Below are positions 60,197 through 64,000 of a stretch of DNA of 64,000 nucleotides, one piece after another. Position numbers and translations under genes: made by a program. Every line of letters begins with the position of its first letter. Positions within the stretch are counted from its first letter, which is position 1. The notes beneath the pieces were generated by a model. That model saw only the letters and a program-made list of their open reading frames with translations, was not told the DNA's origin and did not search any database. Source of the DNA: Sphaerisporangium sp040685555 (GTDB lineage Bacteria; Actinomycetota; Actinomycetes; Streptosporangiales; Streptosporangiaceae); the NCBI RefSeq assembly GCF_040685555.1, contig NZ_JBFBIK010000005.1:62001-126000 (forward strand), given 5' to 3'.

Positions 60197-61573
60197 CTAC
60201 TGGGGGTCCGTCTGGTGGGCCGCGCCGGGCTCCTCGTCGCCTGTGGGGCCGATCTGCGGCAGCCGTACGGTGACCGTGGTGCCCTCGCCGGGGACGCTGG
60301 CCAGGCTCAGGGTGCCGCCGAGCACCTCCGCCAGCCTGCGCGCGTACGGCAGGCCGAGGCCGGTGCCCCGCGCCCGTGCCTGCGCGGCCCCCGGCACCTG
60401 GAAGAACTCCTCGAACACGCGCTCCTGGTGCTCCTGGGGGATGCCGATGCCGGTGTCGGCGACGACGAACACCACGTCCCCGTCGTCGTCGTTGTACGCC
60501 GTCATGTCCACCGTGCCCGACTCGGTGAACTTCAGCGCGTTGGACAGCAGGTTGCGCAGGATGCGGGAGAGCAGGACCTCGTCGGTCAGCAGGGTCTCCG
60601 CCGCCCTGGACACATCGACCGTGAGGCGTACGCCGTCGATGCCCGTTGTCGGGTGCAGCGTCATGCGGAGCCGCTCCGCGAGGGCCGGAAGGTCGACGAC
60701 GGAGGGCTGGGAGGTGATGTGCCCGGACTCCGCCTTGGCCATGTCGAGCAGCTCTGCCACCAGGGCGAGCAGCGTCTGCGCGGAGTTGCCGATCAGCTCG
60801 ACCTGGAGGTGCTGCTCCTCGCTCAGTTCCTCGCCGCCCGGGCCCAGAAGCAGCCTCACCAGGCCGATCACCGAGTTGAGCGGGGTGCGCAGCTCGTGGC
60901 TGACCGTGGCCCAGAAGCGGTTCTTGGCCTCGCTGGCCTCCCGGAGCTGGGCCGACTTCTCGTCCAGCTCCGCGTAGAGGGCGACCACACCCCGGTTGGT
61001 CTCCTCCAGCTCCTCGGAGAGCTGGTTGTAGAGGGCGAACACCCCCTGGTTGGTCTCCTCTAGCTCGGCGTTGAGCCGCAGGAGGCGCTCACGCTGGTTC
61101 CGCGAGTCCTCCAGCGCGGAGGCGAGCTCGCGGTTCTGCTGGCGCAGCTCCTCCAGGATCCCGGCGGGCGCGAGCTCGATCATCTTGGCGCGGATCTCGC
61201 CGAGGTGCGGCTCCTCGGGAGCCAGCACGCCCGGCACCTTCTTGATCATGGTGATCCGGCGCAGGTCGTCGTCGTGCTCGACCGCGTCCATCAGGCGGGC
61301 GGCCAGCGTCACCCCTCCCGGCGCGACGACCTCGGCCCCCGCGGAGTAGACGATGTCCACGATGAGGCCGGTCATGTCGTCAAGCCGGAAGGCGACCTCC
61401 GCGTCCCGGGCGCTCCCGACGATCTCCCTGCCGACCTCGCTGAGCGCGGTGCCGACCCGGATCTGGTCGAGATCGTCCAGCCCCACGGCCTCGGCGACCT
61501 CGCGTCCCAGCTGCCGTACGGCGAAGACGTCCCGGTCGTCCCGTACGGCGATGCTCAGCAGGTCGCGGTTCAC
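60197..61573 (-). CDS. Soluble histidine kinase with RsbT-like N-terminus
   Basis: This 458-residue kinase has no membrane helix. An N-terminal stretch (VFAVRQLGREVAEAVGLDDLDQIRVGTALSEVGREIV) resembles the first half of RsbT-type ATPase domains but lacks the ATP-binding G boxes. A coiled coil with an 18-residue direct repeat (ELEETNQGVFALYNQLSE / ELEETNRGVVALYAELDE) leads to the phosphoacceptor box VSHELRTPLNSVIG, then an ATPase domain with ADTGIGIP and GTGLGLPYARRL. GTG 61573 overlaps the upstream stop (GTGA). It probably phosphorylates the receiver-PP2C protein encoded next. Confidence 0.92.
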   Translation of the reverse strand: MNRDLLSIAVRDDRDVFAVRQLGREVAEAVGLDDLDQIRVGTALSEVGREIVGSARDAEVAFRLDDMTGLIVDIVYSAGAEVVAPGGVTLAARLMDAVEHDDDLRRITMIKKVPGVLAPEEPHLGEIRAKMIELAPAGILEELRQQNRELASALEDSRNQRERLLRLNAELEETNQGVFALYNQLSEELEETNRGVVALYAELDEKSAQLREASEAKNRFWATVSHELRTPLNSVIGLVRLLLGPGGEELSEEQHLQVELIGNSAQTLLALVAELLDMAKAESGHITSQPSVVDLPALAERLRMTLHPTTGIDGVRLTVDVSRAAETLLTDEVLLSRILRNLLSNALKFTESGTVDMTAYNDDDGDVVFVVADTGIGIPQEHQERVFEEFFQVPGAAQARARGTGLGLPYARRLAEVLGGTLSLASVPGEGTTVTVRLPQIGPTGDEEPGAAHQTDPQ

Positions 61574-62580
61574 GGTTCGGTCCGTATGGCGAGGACGCAC
61601 GCGTCGTCACGGCGGATGGCCGAGTCGCGAAGGAGCGTCCCGGCGATGACGTGAGCCGTGTGCGTGAGCAGGCCCGGATAGGCGGCCAGATCCCACCGCT
61701 CGGTCAGCCCGTCGGAGTGCAGGACGACCACGCCGTGCGGCGGCAGCTCGTACTGGAACTCCCTGAGGCTTCTGGCCTTGTGCCCGGCGATCCCCGGCAC
61801 CGAGGTCATGCCCTGCCGGCCCTCGGAGTGGCAGATCCACCCGGAGATGTTGCCGACCCCGGCGTACCGGGCAGAACCGGTCGAACGGTCGACGCGGACG
61901 ACCGCCAGCGCGCCGCCCCGCGTATGCCCGAGCGCCCGGTGCACCCGCTCGACGATCGTGACGGGGGTTCCCTCGGGGTCCTCCCGGAAGACCCGCACGG
62001 CCTCGCGGGACGCCTCCGCGGCGGCGACCCCGTGACCGAGCCCGTCGCACATGACCGCCGTGACGGTGCGGCCGTCGTCCTCGAAGGCGAACGCGTCGCC
62101 GCTGACGATCTCCTCCCCCACCGGCCGGTACAGGCCACACGCGCGCGACTCGGCCGGAGGCGCGTTCTTCGCCGTGAAGCGCATGGCGAGCACGGTGCCC
62201 TTGCCGGGGCGCGAGTAGATGTCGTACGCGTCGGAGAGCCGGGTGATCGCCCCGAGGCCGATGCCCAGGGTGCCGGCGGTGGAGTAGCCGTCACGGATGG
62301 GCCCGACCGTGTCGGCCATGCCGGGGCCGTGGTCTATGGAGATGACCTCGATCGACTCGGGCGAGGAGGGGTGCGGGCGCACCAGCATGGTGCCCGCGGT
62401 GGCGTGCTTGACCAGGTTGGAGGCCGCCTCGCTGACCGCCACGGCGACCTGGCCGGCGTGCTCCTGGCCGAAGTTCCTGTCCTCGGCGAGCGCGGTGGCG
62501 ATCCTGCGGGCGGAGCCGATCGCGCTCGCGTCCTCCATCCTGAGCCAGGTGTCCTGCCGCTCAGGGATCAGCGAGTCCAT
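61570..62580 (-). CDS. RsbT-like ATPase fused to SpoIIE/RsbX-type phosphatase
   Basis: The 336-residue protein joins an N-terminal HATPase/anti-sigma-type domain (about 1-140: RIATALAEDRNFGQEHAGQVAVAVSEAASNLVKHA, IDHGPGMAD, GTLGIGLGA) to a C-terminal SpoIIE/RsbX-type phosphatase (about 160-336: GDAFAFEDDGRTVTAVMCDGLGHG, HSDGLTERW, RRDDACVLAI). In stressosome systems such proteins reset RsbS/RsbR phosphorylation. It overlaps the rsbT gene by 13 nt, and its stop overlaps the kinase start. Confidence 0.92.
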   Translation of the reverse strand: MDSLIPERQDTWLRMEDASAIGSARRIATALAEDRNFGQEHAGQVAVAVSEAASNLVKHATAGTMLVRPHPSSPESIEVISIDHGPGMADTVGPIRDGYSTAGTLGIGLGAITRLSDAYDIYSRPGKGTVLAMRFTAKNAPPAESRACGLYRPVGEEIVSGDAFAFEDDGRTVTAVMCDGLGHGVAAAEASREAVRVFREDPEGTPVTIVERVHRALGHTRGGALAVVRVDRSTGSARYAGVGNISGWICHSEGRQGMTSVPGIAGHKARSLREFQYELPPHGVVVLHSDGLTERWDLAAYPGLLTHTAHVIAGTLLRDSAIRRDDACVLAIRTEP

Positions 62581-62987
62581 TTCGTCACCGTCACGACCGT
62601 ACCCCGGCCGGGCTCGGAGTCGAGGTCGAACTCGTCGACGAGGCGCCGGCTGCCGCTCAGCCCGAGGCCGAGGCCTCCTCCGCTGCTCCACCCGTCGGTG
62701 AGCGCGAGCTTGAGATCGGAGATGCCGGGGCCGCTGTCGCTGAACACCAGGCGCAGGCCCCGCCGTGTCGCGTTCTGGACGGTTTCGATGCGCGCGTGCC
62801 CGCCACCGGCGTGGACGAGCGTGTTCCTGGCCAGCTCGCTCGCGGCGGTGACGATCTTCGTCTGGTCTACGAGCGAGAAGCCCAGCTCGATCGCGGACGC
62901 ACGGACCTTCTGGCGCACGATCACGACTTCGTCGTTCGACGTGATGGCGAGCTCCTCGACGGCGTTTCGCGTCGGGGGGTGGCTCAC
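62568..62987 (-). CDS. rsbT: Serine-protein kinase RsbT
   Basis: RsbT is the switch kinase of the stressosome: it phosphorylates RsbS/RsbR and, once released, activates a downstream output. The 139-residue HATPase domain has the Asn box KIVTAASELARNTLVHAGGG, G1 FSDSGPGI and G2 GGLGLGLSGSRRLVDEF. Its start overlaps the rsbS stop (ATGA at 62984-62987). Length is normal for RsbT. Confidence 0.93.
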   Translation of the reverse strand: MSHPPTRNAVEELAITSNDEVVIVRQKVRASAIELGFSLVDQTKIVTAASELARNTLVHAGGGHARIETVQNATRRGLRLVFSDSGPGISDLKLALTDGWSSGGGLGLGLSGSRRLVDEFDLDSEPGRGTVVTVTKWTR

Positions 62988-63373
62988 AGCCCGACCGCGG
63001 ACAGATCGTCCGACCGCGAGGAGGTGTGCCGGCTGAGGAGCGCGATGCCCTTCTCCAGGTCGAGGGCCGTGCGGAGCCCTCCGAGGGAGAGGCCGAGCTC
63101 GACGAGGGTGATCGCCACGGCGGGACGCATGCCGACGACGATCGTCTCGGCGTCCAGCATGCGCGACATCCCGGCGATCGTCGACAGCATGCGCCCGACG
63201 AACGAGTCGACGATCTCGACGGCCGTGATGTCGATGATGACGCCGACTGCTCCGGTCTCGACGACCCGGTCGGCGAGGTCCTCCTGGAGCGTCAGGACCG
63301 ACTGGTCGTCGAGGTCACCCTGGATCGAGACGAGCAGGATGTCGCCGATCTTGAGAATGGGTACGCGGTCCAT
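62984..63373 (-). CDS. rsbS: Stressosome scaffold STAS protein RsbS
   Basis: This 129-residue single STAS domain has VPILKIGDILLVSIQGDLDD and GVIIDITAVEIVDSFVGRML, where the Ser after Asp is the predicted RsbT phosphorylation site, as in Bacillus RsbS. It forms the stressosome core with RsbR. TGATG at 63371-63375 couples its start to the rsbR stop. Confidence 0.94.
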   Translation of the reverse strand: MDRVPILKIGDILLVSIQGDLDDQSVLTLQEDLADRVVETGAVGVIIDITAVEIVDSFVGRMLSTIAGMSRMLDAETIVVGMRPAVAITLVELGLSLGGLRTALDLEKGIALLSRHTSSRSDDLSAVGL

Positions 63374-64000
63374 CAGGCCTCCTGGGCACGGATGGCCACG
63401 CGCGTCTGCTTACTGCCGGCGAGCTCGACGCCGTTCTGCCTGAGGGCGTGGGCCAGGGCGTCGGCGAGCGTGGCCTTGGTGACGATGTCGCCGAACTCGA
63501 TGCCGAGGGTGACGATCGTGTGGGCGATCTGGGGGCGGATGCCGGAGATGACGCAGCTGGCGCCCATGAGCCGGGCGGCCATCACCGTCTTGAGGAGGTG
63601 CTGGGCGACCTGGGTGTCGACCGCCGGCACGCCGGTGATGTCGATCACCGCGTACTCCGAGCCGGTGTCCACCAGGGTCTGGAGCAGCTTCTCCATCACG
63701 ACCTGGGTGCGGGCCGAGTCGAGCGTGCCGACGAGGGGGACGGCCACGATGCCCTCCCACAGCTTCACCACGGGGGTCGACAGCTCCAGGAGCTGTTCCG
63801 TCTGGTCGGCGATGATCTTCTCACGGGCGGTCGCGAAGGCCTCGAAGGTGTAGAGCCCGAGGCCGTCGATGGTGCGCGACAGCCAGACGAAGCCGCGCAG
63901 CGCCTCGACGCCGCCGTCGGCCTCGACGAGCTCGTAGACGGCCTCCTTCAGCCCGAACACCGCCATGGCGGTCTCGGTGGGGGTGAACCCCTGCCGGGCA
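63373..64000 (-). CDS. rsbR: Stressosome STAS protein RsbR, 5' end outside the window
   Basis: The frame runs past the right edge: the bases before the internal ATG at 63966 keep coding a typical RsbR N-terminal-domain end (ARQGFTPTETAMAVFGLKEA). The visible part has the linker helix to about residue 75 and a C-terminal STAS domain (VKLWEGIVAVPLVGTLDSART, EYAVIDITGVPAVDTQVAQHL) whose Asp-Thr holds the predicted phospho-Thr. RsbR proteins are sensor scaffolds of the stressosome. It heads the rsbR-rsbS-rsbT unit. Confidence 0.93.
   Translation of the reverse strand, partial: ARQGFTPTETAMAVFGLKEAVYELVEADGGVEALRGFVWLSRTIDGLGLYTFEAFATAREKIIADQTEQLLELSTPVVKLWEGIVAVPLVGTLDSARTQVVMEKLLQTLVDTGSEYAVIDITGVPAVDTQVAQHLLKTVMAARLMGASCVISGIRPQIAHTIVTLGIEFGDIVTKATLADALAHALRQNGVELAGSKQTRVAIRAQEA

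Overview
The window is high-GC DNA from a filamentous actinomycete. Gene content and order (recA-recX-rny-gluABCD-miaB-miaA-dapF-hflX, ROK-regulated sugar import, many XRE/TPR and SpoIIE-type regulators) point to the Streptosporangiales or a close relative. The order resembles the recA to hflX region of Streptomyces and Mycobacterium. The genus is an inference. No rRNA, tRNA, CRISPR array, transposase or prophage was found.

Layout. 1-7.2 kb: a sugar importer (binding lipoprotein, two permeases) plus an N-acetylhexosaminidase-like GH3 enzyme, bracketed by two paralogous ROK regulators, with a dense palindromic operator in the divergent promoter. 7.2-13.8 kb: a VanX-type dipeptidase, a very large Lhr helicase, a VOC protein and a DUF3046 protein. 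13.8-17.2 kb: recA, behind a textbook SOS box and interrupted by a full-length homing-endonuclease intein, then recX with a long disordered N-terminus. 17.4-23.1 kb: Uma2-like nuclease, F420-type oxidoreductase, RNase Y and an S9 peptidase. 23.1-27.5 kb: a gluABCD glutamate-type importer with an extra binding-protein paralogue. 27.7-34.6 kb: miaB, a CAP-domain secreted protein, an extradiol-dioxygenase-like gene, ogt, miaA and dapF.

From 34.6 to 57 kb about 22 kb of other genes lies between dapF and hflX, which are neighbours in many actinobacteria. It holds a large TPR-like protein, an SDR, a cupin, a secreted HNH nuclease, a PepSY/two-component module, and an accessory patch at 42.6-47.4 kb. 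That patch has an Abi/HEPN-like gene, a collapsed Nudix pseudogene, a pair of unrecognised small genes, and an XRE-TPR regulator translationally coupled to a RibD-like deaminase with a degenerate reductase half. An SPFH lipoprotein, a VOC protein and a complete glycolate-to-malate operon follow (aceB-glcD-glcE-glcF-iclR), with an IclR-like palindrome upstream. After hflX the window ends in a stressosome/partner-switch cluster (RsbR, RsbS, RsbT, an RsbT/RsbX-like fusion, a soluble histidine kinase and a response-regulator phosphatase); rsbR is cut by the right edge.

The most distinctive observations are the RecA intein, two micro-ORFs that relay overlapping stop/start codons between operon partners (gluC-gluD and response regulator-kinase, the latter made by a 62-bp tandem duplication), a tandem amplification of the 3' end of iclR, and the XRE/RibD-like module.
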